From Streptomyces sp. NRRL WC-3618 (GTDB lineage Bacteria > Actinomycetota > Actinomycetes > Streptomycetales > Streptomycetaceae), in assembly GCF_001280005.1 (NCBI RefSeq), contig NZ_LGDW01000091.1:1-25090 (forward strand): 25,090 nt of DNA. Reading direction: 5' to 3'. A model generated the notes under the pieces. The model saw only the letters and a program-made list of their open reading frames with translations. It was not told the origin of the DNA and did not search any database. The position numbers were made by a program, and so were the translations under genes. Shown one piece after another: positions 8,077 through 14,963 of the stretch (positions are counted from its first letter, which is position 1; the number at the start of each line of letters is the position of its first letter).

Positions 8077-8826
8077 TCAGCCTCGGTGGGGCCAGGCGGC
8101 GGGGGCGTGGTCGGGCTCCTCGCCGGCGTACCGGGCGCAGGCGTCGGTGAGGACCTCGAGCAGGCTGAGCGGGTCGGGCAGGGCGAACTCCGGTCCGCGT
8201 ACCCAGTAGACGCCCTGGTCACCGGGCAACTGGGCGGGCGGTACGAGGACGTAGGAGCCCCGGCAGTGCCAACGCAGGCCCGGATGCTCGTCCATGGTCT
8301 CGGGGTGGCAGTCCAGTTCGCAGGGCCACCATTCGTCCTCGTCGTCGGGGGTGCCGCGCGTGAGGGTGAAGAACAGGAGCCGTCCGTCGTCGCTCTCGGC
8401 GACGGGTCCCACCTCGATACCGGCCCCGAGCAGCCGCTCCAGCGCCGAGCGGCCCGCTTCGAGGGGCACGTCGAGGACGTCGTGGACTATGCCGGTCGCG
8501 GTGATGAAGTTGGCCTGCGGCTGGTGCCTGGCCCAACGCTCGATCTGGGCGCGGTCGGTGGTGGACTGCGTCTGCCAGGCGAAGGAGATGGGGTGCCGGG
8601 CGGGCGTGGGACATCCGACGCGGTCGCAGGAACACCGGTAGGCGGAGGGGTGTGCGGCGGGCGCGAGGGGCAGTCCGGCACGGGCGGCGGCGAGCAGCAG
8701 TTCCTCGCGGCGCCCGCGCTCGGCCCGGTCGGCGGCGTCCTGCCGGTCAGTGGCCCGGCGTCCACGCAGCCACTGGGAGATCCGGCCCTGCCGGCCTGTC
8801 GTACGACCGTCGAACTCCGCGCTCAT
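8077..8826 (-). CDS. bifunctional DNA primase/polymerase N-terminal domain protein
   Basis: A 249-residue soluble protein resembling the stand-alone Prim-Pol (AEP-like) N-terminal domain proteins common in Streptomyces. The N-terminal part has a basic helix, then the Cys cluster and HP element YRCSCDRVGCPTPARHPISFAW, then TTDRAQIERWARHQPQANFITATGIVHDVLDVP, the usual central strand and acidic turn of the family. No helicase domain follows. The ATG at 8826 is preceded by GAGGCGA a few bases upstream; the frame extends to 8982 but that N-terminus is not family-like. Whether it has polymerase activity is unclear, because the second half lacks an obvious catalytic His motif. The gene converges on the efe-linked lipoprotein gene, 22 bases away. 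Confidence 0.75.
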   Translation of the reverse strand: MSAEFDGRTTGRQGRISQWLRGRRATDRQDAADRAERGRREELLLAAARAGLPLAPAAHPSAYRCSCDRVGCPTPARHPISFAWQTQSTTDRAQIERWARHQPQANFITATGIVHDVLDVPLEAGRSALERLLGAGIEVGPVAESDDGRLLFFTLTRGTPDDEDEWWPCELDCHPETMDEHPGLRWHCRGSYVLVPPAQLPGDQGVYWVRGPEFALPDPLSLLEVLTDACARYAGEEPDHAPAAWPHRG

Positions 8827-9006
8827 GTATCGCCTCGCCTCGCTGCTGTTGTGCGGACAGCCTGCTCCATGGTCCCACCATCCTGCGCCGTGAGGGGCCG
8901 GAGCCGACATCCGGGGTACGTGGGACGAGGCACGCGGCGGGTCCGATCGACCGATTTCCCGCCGATTAGCAGGATTTACCACCCGCTGTTTTCAGCCATC
9001 TTGGGC

Positions 9007-9675
9007 TCAGCTGTTACCGGGTGAGGCAATACCGCCCAAGGCGTAGTCGACGAGGGTGTCCGTGTACCCGTACGAGATCGGGCCGGTGTGCTGGAGCCAG
9101 CGCTGCGCGAGCGGGGAGACGAAGAGTTCCAGGGCGATACGGGGGTCGACGCCGGCCCTCACCTGCCCCGCGTCCTGGGCGGCGCGCAGGCGCTGGACGT
9201 AGAGCTGGAGGGAGGGTTCGAGGAGCTTGGCGACATACCGGCGGCCCAGTTCCTCGTCGACGAGGCCCTCGGCGGCAAGGGCGCGGGAGGGGACCGCGAA
9301 CACGGGGTCGAGCAGTTGGTCGACCGTGAGGCGCAGTACGGCCTTGAGGTCGGCGGCGAGGTCGCCGGTGTCGGGGATGACGTACGGCTCCCCGGGCCGG
9401 GCGGCCTCGGCGGCCTGCTCGCTCAGATCGAGGAAGGCCTCCATGAGCACGTCCCCCTTGGAGGACCACCACCGATAGATGGTCTGCTTCCCGACGCCGG
9501 CCCGGGCGGCGATGCCCTCGATGGTCGTCCTCTGGTAGCCGACCTCGCCGATGAGGGCGAGGGCGGCGTCGTAGATGGCACGCCGGGACTTCTCGCTGCG
9601 GCGACTGGAGTCGGGGGCGGGTTTGGCGGGGGGTTCGGCGGGAGCGGGCTCGGTGGGGGTGGACTTCTGGACCAT
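9007..9675 (-). CDS. TetR/AcrR-family transcriptional regulator
   Basis: A 222-residue repressor-type DNA-binding protein. After a 25-residue Pro/Ala-rich leader, the helix-turn-helix domain spans about residues 30-80 (SRRAIYDAALALIGEVGYQRTTIEGIAARAGVGKQTIYRWWSSKGDVLMEAF). The remainder is the helical ligand-binding and dimerisation domain. The start is the ATG at 9675. It is divergent from the small DUF6243-like gene at 9801. The 125-base gap contains a perfect 16-bp palindrome and a second short inverted repeat, the natural candidates for autoregulation and control of the neighbour. Ligand unknown. Confidence 0.92.
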   Translation of the reverse strand: MVQKSTPTEPAPAEPPAKPAPDSSRRSEKSRRAIYDAALALIGEVGYQRTTIEGIAARAGVGKQTIYRWWSSKGDVLMEAFLDLSEQAAEAARPGEPYVIPDTGDLAADLKAVLRLTVDQLLDPVFAVPSRALAAEGLVDEELGRRYVAKLLEPSLQLYVQRLRAAQDAGQVRAGVDPRIALELFVSPLAQRWLQHTGPISYGYTDTLVDYALGGIASPGNS

Positions 9676-9698
9676 GTCGGCAATTTATCAGGTTGACA

Positions 9699-9757
9699 AG
9701 ACGGAGCGTCTCGCCAAAGGTGAGGGAGTTCGATGGAGCGAGACGATACGTATCGTC
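9699..9757. promoter_or_regulatory. candidate operators between tetR and small divergent gene
   Basis: A perfect palindrome GACGATACGTATCGTC lies at 9742-9757, and an inverted repeat AGACG-GAG-CGTCT lies at 9699-9711. Both contain AGACG/CGTCT-type half-sites. Placement midway between two divergent starts, next to a tetR gene, is typical of a TetR operator. The 16-mer is too symmetrical to be likely by chance. Confidence 0.6.
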
Positions 9758-9800
9758 AATGGCTACGGCTACGGCTACGGCAGACAGAAGGAGACACGTC

Positions 9801-10067
9801 ATGGCACGAGGCGGCGGAAACATGCTCGGCGTCGGCGGCACCCGCAGCAACCTGGGCAAGGGCGCCCTGCGGGGCGGCGGCCGGGGCAAGCAGGTGGGCG
9901 GCGGGACGGACCCGCAGGCCCAGAAACGGGAACTGCTGCGCAAGTTGCAGGAGAAACACACCGAGGAGGAGGGCACGACGGAGGACGGCACGAAGGAACA
10001 GGCCGTGCAGGGGGAGGTCGCGCAGGAGGGACGTACGTCGGAGCGGGCCGACCCGACCGACGAGTGA
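9801..10067 (+). CDS. DUF6243-like small hydrophilic protein
   Basis: An 88-residue, Gly-rich N-terminal (MARGGGNMLGVGGTRSNLGKGALRGGGRGKQVGGG) and Glu/Lys-rich C-terminal protein with no signal peptide. A short helix follows at DPQAQKRELLRKLQEKHTEEE. It looks like the Streptomyces DUF6243 family, whose function is unknown; the family name is from memory. The ATG at 9801 is chosen because AGAAGGAGAC lies just upstream. An in-frame ATG at 9759 would add a MATATATADRR leader encoded by a GGCTAC hexanucleotide repeat (about three copies at 9761-9778) but has no ribosome-binding site. Divergent from tetR and possibly under its control. Confidence 0.75.
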   Translation: MARGGGNMLGVGGTRSNLGKGALRGGGRGKQVGGGTDPQAQKRELLRKLQEKHTEEEGTTEDGTKEQAVQGEVAQEGRTSERADPTDE

Positions 10068-10162
10068 CCGTGGGCGGCGGTCACCTGGTCCCGCGTGGAG
10101 CCGGGTTGCCCCCCGCCTCCCACAAGTCAACGTCACCTGACACCTGAGGAAGGCAGAGAACG

Positions 10163-10576
10163 TTGACCAGACAGCCCCACCCCGTCGACCACGAGCTCAT
10201 CCAGGCCGCGGCCCACGTGGCCCGCACCCGCTGCCGGGGCGACAACCACACCATGGCCGCCGCCGCCCGCACCCCCGACGGCCTGATCGTCACAGCGGTG
10301 AACGCCTACCACTTCACCGGAGGACCCTGCGCCGAACTGGTCCTCATCGGCACGGCAGCCGCGCAGGGGGCCTACGACCTGGACACGATCGTCGCCGTGG
10401 GCGACCGCGACCGGGGAGTCGTGCCGCCCTGCGGCCGGTGCCGGCAGGTCCTGCTCGACTACTTCCCCACCCTCAAGGTCATCGTCGGCGAAGGCGACCG
10501 CCTCAGAACCGTCCCCATCACCGATCTGCTCCCCGATACCTATGTCTGGGCCGACCACCAGCTCGATACCGAGTAA
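10163..10576 (+). CDS. cytidine deaminase family protein, blasticidin-S deaminase-like
   Basis: A 137-residue zinc deaminase. Zinc ligands are C56 (with catalytic E58 in GPCAEL), C90 and C93 (PPCGRCRQVLLD), the same spacing as in Aspergillus terreus blasticidin-S deaminase (C54/E56, C88, C91). It also shares AYHFTGGPCAELVLIGTAAA and the C-terminal LLP-x-x-YVW, which ordinary nucleoside cytidine deaminases lack; in BSD the Tyr and Trp line the active site. The likely reaction is deamination of a cytosyl nucleoside antibiotic, or a related cytosine nucleoside. The start is TTG at 10163 after GAGGAAGG at 10146-10153. No other resistance or nucleoside-antibiotic genes are in the window. Confidence 0.87.
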   Translation: MTRQPHPVDHELIQAAAHVARTRCRGDNHTMAAAARTPDGLIVTAVNAYHFTGGPCAELVLIGTAAAQGAYDLDTIVAVGDRDRGVVPPCGRCRQVLLDYFPTLKVIVGEGDRLRTVPITDLLPDTYVWADHQLDTE

Positions 10577-11031
10577 ACCGCTGTCGCAGCCGAATGCCCC
10601 ACCATGTTCCCGACCGGGGTGCTGGGGTTCCAGTGGTCGTCGTACCCCCCAGCTCAAGGAGGTGACGGGCCGGGCTGGTCGGCGTGAACGAGCGCACCAG
10701 CCCTGAGTGGCCCAACGGTCGGTGGGATCCACAGCGGCTCGGACCGCGGGTGGGCCGTGCGGTGTCCGTCCCGTCGGCACGAAGTGAGTGCCTGTGCCCA
10801 GGCAGCAGGCACCCACCGCTGAGCCGCCCCGGTATCTGCGTTTCGACGGGACGGAAGTGGAGGGACACCGTCGGCCGCCCGGGCACGCCTGCGCCGAGCT
10901 GAGGGGTTCCCGCGAGGGGCGACGCCATGCGTGCTCGTGCCGATGGGCGTACGCACGAACGGCCCCAATGAGTGGAGGCATGTGCCGGAAATGGTCAGGG
11001 CCCCAAGAAGGCCTGACGCAAGTGGCCGCGT
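10577..11031. other. gene-poor stretch, nothing recognised
   Basis: About 455 bases between the deaminase and the glycosyltransferase 3' end. Several frames stay open on both strands, as expected at this GC, but none gives a recognisable protein or has a well-placed ribosome-binding site. An AAGGAGGTG at 10656-10664 has no start codon at a usable distance (the nearest GTG is 19 bases on). It may be decayed coding sequence at the edge of an inserted segment; that is a guess. Confidence 0.5.
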
Positions 11032-12150
11032 CTACATTTTGGCACCGGAGTGCCGGGGATTTCCCCCCTCAACACTCTTCGACTCTTCGACTTGACGGGC
11101 GACGGCAAAATCACGGTTCCGCAGTGTTTGCAGACGATACGCTTCCGGCAGATCAGGAATGGCCAGGAGGCGGTCACACGCTTCGAGGGAACCTTGAACA
11201 TCCCCTGCCCAGTAAGAAACGACGGAATACTCGAAGAGCATCCCCCACTTATAGACCCATGGGTGAGTGAACAGAATATCGTCGGGCTCCGTGCGGTTGA
11301 TCCCCGCACACGCGAAGGCATGCCCGGCATGGTAGTTCCCACGCTTCCGCAGCCGTGAGACCAATTCGAAGCATGCTTCAAGGCGCTGCGGCCGCTGCTC
11401 CCATGCCCGCGCGAGGGTATCCATGGCTCCCGGCCAGTCGCCGGACTCATCCTTGAGGATTCCTGCCTGCAGGAGTGAGTAATAGACCTCCTCTCCCCAG
11501 CCACCCATCTCCGCACGGCGTTCGTAAAGGGCGATCGCCTCTTCGGTGCGACCCATGTCACGCATGGTCTGGGCCAGGTAGAACGCACTGCGCGCGTTCG
11601 TGGGATCGCGCTCGAGCTCCGCGCTCAGCAGGGCCAGGTCTCGTTCGAACTTGTCGTGCCGGGAGCCGCCGTCGGCGAAGTGCTCGATCACGAGGGCGTC
11701 GAGGTTCTCCTGTTCGTGCTCCTCGTCGGCGGTCAGGTACTCGTGCGTCACGCCTTCGTAGCGCCAGTGCAAATCGCCGCGGACGAGACGCTTGATCCGG
11801 TAGGCGAGACTACCCGCGTGCGGGATCATGTAGGACGCACAGGACAGCGGAGGCAATGGCCCTTCTTGCCGAATGGTCATGTCGGCGTCCATCAGCAGCA
11901 GGTAGTCAGCTTTCCCGCGGGCGCGTTCGATGTTGAGTGTCCGATTGACCCCGAAGTCAACCCAGGGGTCCTCATGCAGCTCGCCGGGGACACCGTCGAA
12001 AGCTTTTTTAATCAGATCCTGAGTGCCATCCGTCGAGCCCGTGTCGGAGATGACCCAGGTGTCGACGATGTCGCGTACCGAGGCGATGCACCGCTCAATT
12101 ACAGCCGATTCGTTCTTTACGATCATGCAGAGGCAGATGGTCGGCTTCAT
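11032..12150 (-). CDS. GT2-family glycosyltransferase with C-terminal TPR-like region
   Basis: A 372-residue cytosolic enzyme that should transfer a sugar from a nucleotide donor. The GT-A domain is N-terminal: ICLCMIVKNESAVIERCIASV near residue 5, ISDTGSTDGTQ for nucleotide binding, and YLLLMDADMTI near residue 90 holding the metal-binding DxD. HWRYEGVTHEYL follows, as in this GT2 subgroup. From about residue 185 come TPR-like helix pairs (DPTNARSAFYLAQTMRDMGRTEEAIALYERRAE and onward). The ATG at 12150 follows GGAAAGAA; the longer frame to 12240 lacks a site. Codon use is visibly less GC-biased than in the neighbours (for example runs such as CTTTTTTAATC), hinting at transfer. It is divergent from the collagen-like gene, a likely substrate. 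Confidence 0.88.
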   Translation of the reverse strand: MKPTICLCMIVKNESAVIERCIASVRDIVDTWVISDTGSTDGTQDLIKKAFDGVPGELHEDPWVDFGVNRTLNIERARGKADYLLLMDADMTIRQEGPLPPLSCASYMIPHAGSLAYRIKRLVRGDLHWRYEGVTHEYLTADEEHEQENLDALVIEHFADGGSRHDKFERDLALLSAELERDPTNARSAFYLAQTMRDMGRTEEAIALYERRAEMGGWGEEVYYSLLQAGILKDESGDWPGAMDTLARAWEQRPQRLEACFELVSRLRKRGNYHAGHAFACAGINRTEPDDILFTHPWVYKWGMLFEYSVVSYWAGDVQGSLEACDRLLAIPDLPEAYRLQTLRNRDFAVARQVEESKSVEGGNPRHSGAKM

Positions 12151-12563
12151 GGTTCTTTCCCTACTTTCGTGTTTCCAATCGGGCATGACAATAAAAGCCT
12201 GAATCACGTAGGAGGAAGTCGCCGCAATCACTGTAGACACCTCGACTCAAGGAACGTCGCCGCAACGCCGATTCTTGTTATGAGCGAGCCGGGCGGGGCG
12301 ACAGGAAGCGGGCGGGTGCCGGTAGACCGGCCGCCACCCTTGCCTCACGGAGCGGATACACCCGGCAGGCGTCCAGGAGTTGGCTGGTCACGCCCAATCG
12401 GCGGACATGTCATGAGCGTGACGTGACATCAGAACGCAGGGGCGGCTCGGGCGGGAACGGTGGCGTAACCCAAAGTGCGCGAACAGTCGCTCCTGGTAAT
12501 GATGTGGATGTCGCCCCTTCCGGGGTGGCGTGACTCTTCGACTTCTCGAAAGCAGGAGACCAC
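12151..12563. promoter_or_regulatory. divergent intergenic region between glycosyltransferase and collagen-like gene
   Basis: 413 bases with no gene. On the minus strand a TATTGT hexamer (plus positions 12188-12193) fits a -10 element for the glycosyltransferase. An inverted repeat ATGTCA-N11-TGACAT lies at 12407-12429. A short hairpin TTCGA-CTTC-TCGAA at 12537-12550 sits directly before the AGGAG (12554-12558) of the collagen-like gene and could affect its translation. Functions are inferred from position only. Confidence 0.4.
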
Positions 12564-13609
12564 ATGAGTCCTGACGCCAGGACAACTTCCTCACTCGGCC
12601 CGCTCCCCAGGCGGAGCACTTGGATCGCGGGCAGCAGCCTCGCATCCCTCGCTCTCGTGCTTACGGGCATGGCCAGCCCGGCTCTCGCGATGGGGCACAC
12701 GAAAACGGTCGCCAACATAGCCTCTGCCAGCAAGCCTGGTGGCGACGGATGCCGAGACGGCCACTGCGACGACCAGGGTGACCAAGACGGCTATGGCGAC
12801 AGCGGCGACAACGGCCAGGTCGGCCCCACGGGGCCGAAGGGGCCGAAGGGGCAGACGGGTGCTACGGGGCCGACGGGCGCCACAGGGCCCAAGGGGCCCA
12901 AGGGGCCGACGGGCGCCACGGGACCGACGGGCGCCACGGGCCCGACCGGCCCTGCGGGTGCCGACGGTGAGACCGGCCCGACCGGCCCTGCGGGTGCCGA
13001 CGGCGAGACCGGCCCGACCGGCCCTGCGGGTGCCGACGGCGAGACCGGCCCGACCGGCCCTGCGGGTCGACCGGCCCGACCGGCGCCACCGGCCCTGCGG
13101 GAGCCGACGGTGCGACAGGCCCGGCCGGCCCGACCGGCGCCACGGGAGCCACCGGCGCGACAGGCGCCACCGGCCCTGCGGGGGCCGACGGCGCGACAGG
13201 CCCGGCCGGCCCGACCGGCCCGACCGGCCCGACCGGAGCCACCGGAGCCACCGGAGCCACCGGAGCCACCGGCGCTACGGGAGCCACCGGCGCGACAGGC
13301 GCCACCGGCCCTGCGGGGGTCGACGGTAGCGTGGGTGCCACCGGCCCTGCCGGCGCCACTGGCCCCACTGGCCCCGCCGGACCGGTGGATGCGGTGATCG
13401 TCTCCCAGGACTACAACGTCCTGGTGGGCGTCAACGCGTCCTACGACTCCCCGACATGTCCGGCCGGCACCACTCCCATCTCTGGAGGACTGTCTGCCAC
13501 TGGTCTCGCCACCGTCCTCGGGCAGAGCTTCCCGAACGGAGACCACTGGACCGTGACCGCGACCGCGGGTGCCGCCACCACCATTACGGTCTACGCGGTC
13601 TGCAGCTGA
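12564..13609 (+). CDS. secreted collagen-like protein, frame broken once at 13067/13068
   Basis: A secreted protein with a Sec signal peptide ending SPALA (cleavage after about residue 42) and an Asp/Gly-rich segment with two Cys ([23 protein letters not shown], residues 61-84). A Gly-Xaa-Yaa collagen-like region starts at G84: 28 uninterrupted triplets ([15 protein letters not shown]) run to G168, codon 13065-13067. The next two bases (CG) break the frame. From ACC at 13070 the collagen pattern resumes for 35 more triplets, then a 73-residue C-terminal domain ([13 protein letters not shown] to VTVYAVCS-type end, two Cys) stops at 13609. Read without the shift, the frame runs Arg/Pro-rich to a stop at 13397. 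Loss of one base (mod 3) explains everything. It may be a real mutation, a phase-variable site, or a sequencing/assembly error. RBS AGGAG, five-base spacer. Confidence 0.85.
12939..13067 (+). repeat. 36-bp tandem repeat, three full copies and one partial, in the collagen region
   Basis: Units at 12939-12974, 12975-13010 and 13011-13046 are identical except for one base and encode [13 protein letters not shown] fourth copy stops after 21 bases at 13067, exactly where the collagen reading frame is lost. Further on the sequence degenerates to 9-bp repeats (GGAGCCACC and variants). Such repeats are prone to slippage in replication and to mis-assembly. Confidence 0.9.
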
Positions 13610-13639
13610 CCGCACGCCTCACGAACGCCTTTGCACGTA

Positions 13640-13674
13640 TGAGTCCCCGCCGGGCTTCTTCCGGCGGGGACTCA
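13640..13674 (+). terminator. strong intrinsic terminator after the collagen-like gene
   Basis: TGAGTCCCCGCCGG (13640-13653) pairs perfectly with CCGGCGGGGACTCA (13661-13674) around a seven-base loop, 30 bases after the TGA that ends the shifted frame. Its position supports the view that the real gene ends at 13609 and not at 13397. Confidence 0.9.
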
Positions 13675-13847
13675 CGCGCGCTGAGGTTCCACCTCGGCTC
13701 GGCGCGGCGGAAGAGCCTGCCTTCGATCTTCCATCCGTCTGTCCAGCTCGCACCTGCGCTTCCTGGACCGCCAGCCGGCCGATCGCCGCCGGCAGGTCGG
13801 CACCAGCCGACGGAGGCTGCCCCCCGCATCGCCAGGCCCTGCTGGCG

Positions 13848-14846
13848 CTACTTCCCGTCCTCCGCCACCGGCGGCCAGCCGTCCCCCCAGTCCGCGTCCC
13901 GCGCGGCGCGGTACAGCGTCCCGTGTCGCTTCGTGACCGTTTCCCGGCGGAGCGAAGGTTCCGTCTCGCACAGGTCGAGGAGGACCTGGCCCTTGCGGAT
14001 CTGCGGCCTGCGTACGACGCGGGCGGGGGCCGGGGTCACCGGGAAGCGGGTGGCCGCGACGTAGCTGAACTTCTCGTCCTCGTACGAGAGGGACCCTCCC
14101 TTCACCTTGCGGTGGAGGGAGGAGCGGCTGACCCGGGCGGAGAAGTGACACCAGTCCTCGCCGGGGACGATCGGGCAGGCCTTGCTGTGGGGGCAGGGGG
14201 CGGCGATGTGGAAGCCGGCGCGCACGAGCTGCTCGCGGACCTCGATGACGCGGCCGTAGCCGTCGGGGGTGCCGGGTTCGATGACGACGACGGCCTGGGC
14301 GGCGCCGGCCGCCGCGTCGACCACCGAAGTGCGGTCGGCCTCGGTCAGTTCACCCAGGACGTACGAGATGGTGACGAGATCAGTGCTCTCGATTTTGAGC
14401 GCCGCTCCGATCCGAGAGCGCTGCCACTCCGCACCCTTCAGCTCCGGGTTGGCGGCGGCGATCTCCCGCCCGAGGGCGAGCGCCGGCTCGGCCCAGTCCA
14501 GCACGGTGACCGGCCGTACGCCCTCCCATACGGCGTTGACCGCCCAGGTCGCGGCCCCCGTCCCGCCCCCGACGTCGACATGGCTGCCGGGCGCCCAGCC
14601 GGGCGCGGCCACGGCGAAGGCGTCCAGTGCCGAGCAGACCGCCTCGAAGGTGGCCGGCATCCGGTAGGCGGCGTACGCGGCCACGTCGGAACGGTCCCGC
14701 AGCACGGGTGCGTCGGTGGGCGTCTGTCCCCGGTAGTTGGCGATCAGCCGCTCGACCGCCTGCGCGGCGACCTTCGACGGCAGCCCGTCGAGCAGACCGG
14801 CGAGGGAGGCGCGCAACGCGTCAGCAGGGGAAACGGGGTTGTTCAC
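13848..14846 (-). CDS. small ribosomal subunit Rsm22-family methyltransferase-like protein
   Basis: A 332-residue class I SAM-dependent methyltransferase fold of the Rsm22/METTL17 family, which associates with the small ribosomal subunit. Motif I is HVDVGGGTGAATWAV at about residues 89-103, with VLDWAEPAL as the following acidic strand. A Cys cluster, PCPHSKACP and DWCHF (C218, C224, C233) plus C293 (LLDLCETEP), matches the four-Cys pattern that in the eukaryotic relatives binds an Fe-S cluster. The GTG start at 14846 lies six bases after a TAGAAT hexamer, so it is probably leaderless. Whether it methylates rRNA or acts as an assembly factor is not known from sequence. Confidence 0.9.
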   Translation of the reverse strand: MNNPVSPADALRASLAGLLDGLPSKVAAQAVERLIANYRGQTPTDAPVLRDRSDVAAYAAYRMPATFEAVCSALDAFAVAAPGWAPGSHVDVGGGTGAATWAVNAVWEGVRPVTVLDWAEPALALGREIAAANPELKGAEWQRSRIGAALKIESTDLVTISYVLGELTEADRTSVVDAAAGAAQAVVVIEPGTPDGYGRVIEVREQLVRAGFHIAAPCPHSKACPIVPGEDWCHFSARVSRSSLHRKVKGGSLSYEDEKFSYVAATRFPVTPAPARVVRRPQIRKGQVLLDLCETEPSLRRETVTKRHGTLYRAARDADWGDGWPPVAEDGK

Positions 14847-14858
14847 GGGGTGATTCTA
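14847..14858 (-). promoter_or_regulatory. putative -10 element, leaderless rsm22-type gene
   Basis: On the minus strand TAGAAT (plus positions 14853-14858) fits TANNNT and is separated by only six bases from the GTG start codon. No ribosome-binding site fits in between. No convincing -35 was found. Confidence 0.5.
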
Positions 14859-14963
14859 GGGGTGGGGGTGAGGAACGGGTCTCCCCCCGGGACCGGGGTG
14901 GGACCCCCTCCGTCGCGCTCGCAGCCGCTTCCCCGACCCACAGCCCGTATGCGCGCCCGCGCC

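Noticed and set aside
10651..10664. Minus-strand CACCTCCTT as a 16S rRNA 3' end
   Set aside because: Only nine bases match and no other rRNA sequence is nearby; it is just the complement of an AAGGAGGTG.
10684..10902. 72-codon open frame after a Shine-Dalgarno-like sequence
   Set aside because: The spacing from AAGGAGGTG to the GTG is about 19 bases, and the product has no family resemblance and a biased composition.
12939..13320. Regular repeats that could suggest a CRISPR array
   Set aside because: The units are directly adjacent, multiples of nine bases, without unique spacers, and encode Gly-Xaa-Yaa triplets.
12791..13615. Long minus-strand frames rich in Gly/Ala/Pro/Val opposite the collagen region
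   Set aside because: They mirror the sense repeat (GPVAPV pattern), have no ribosome-binding site and no domain.
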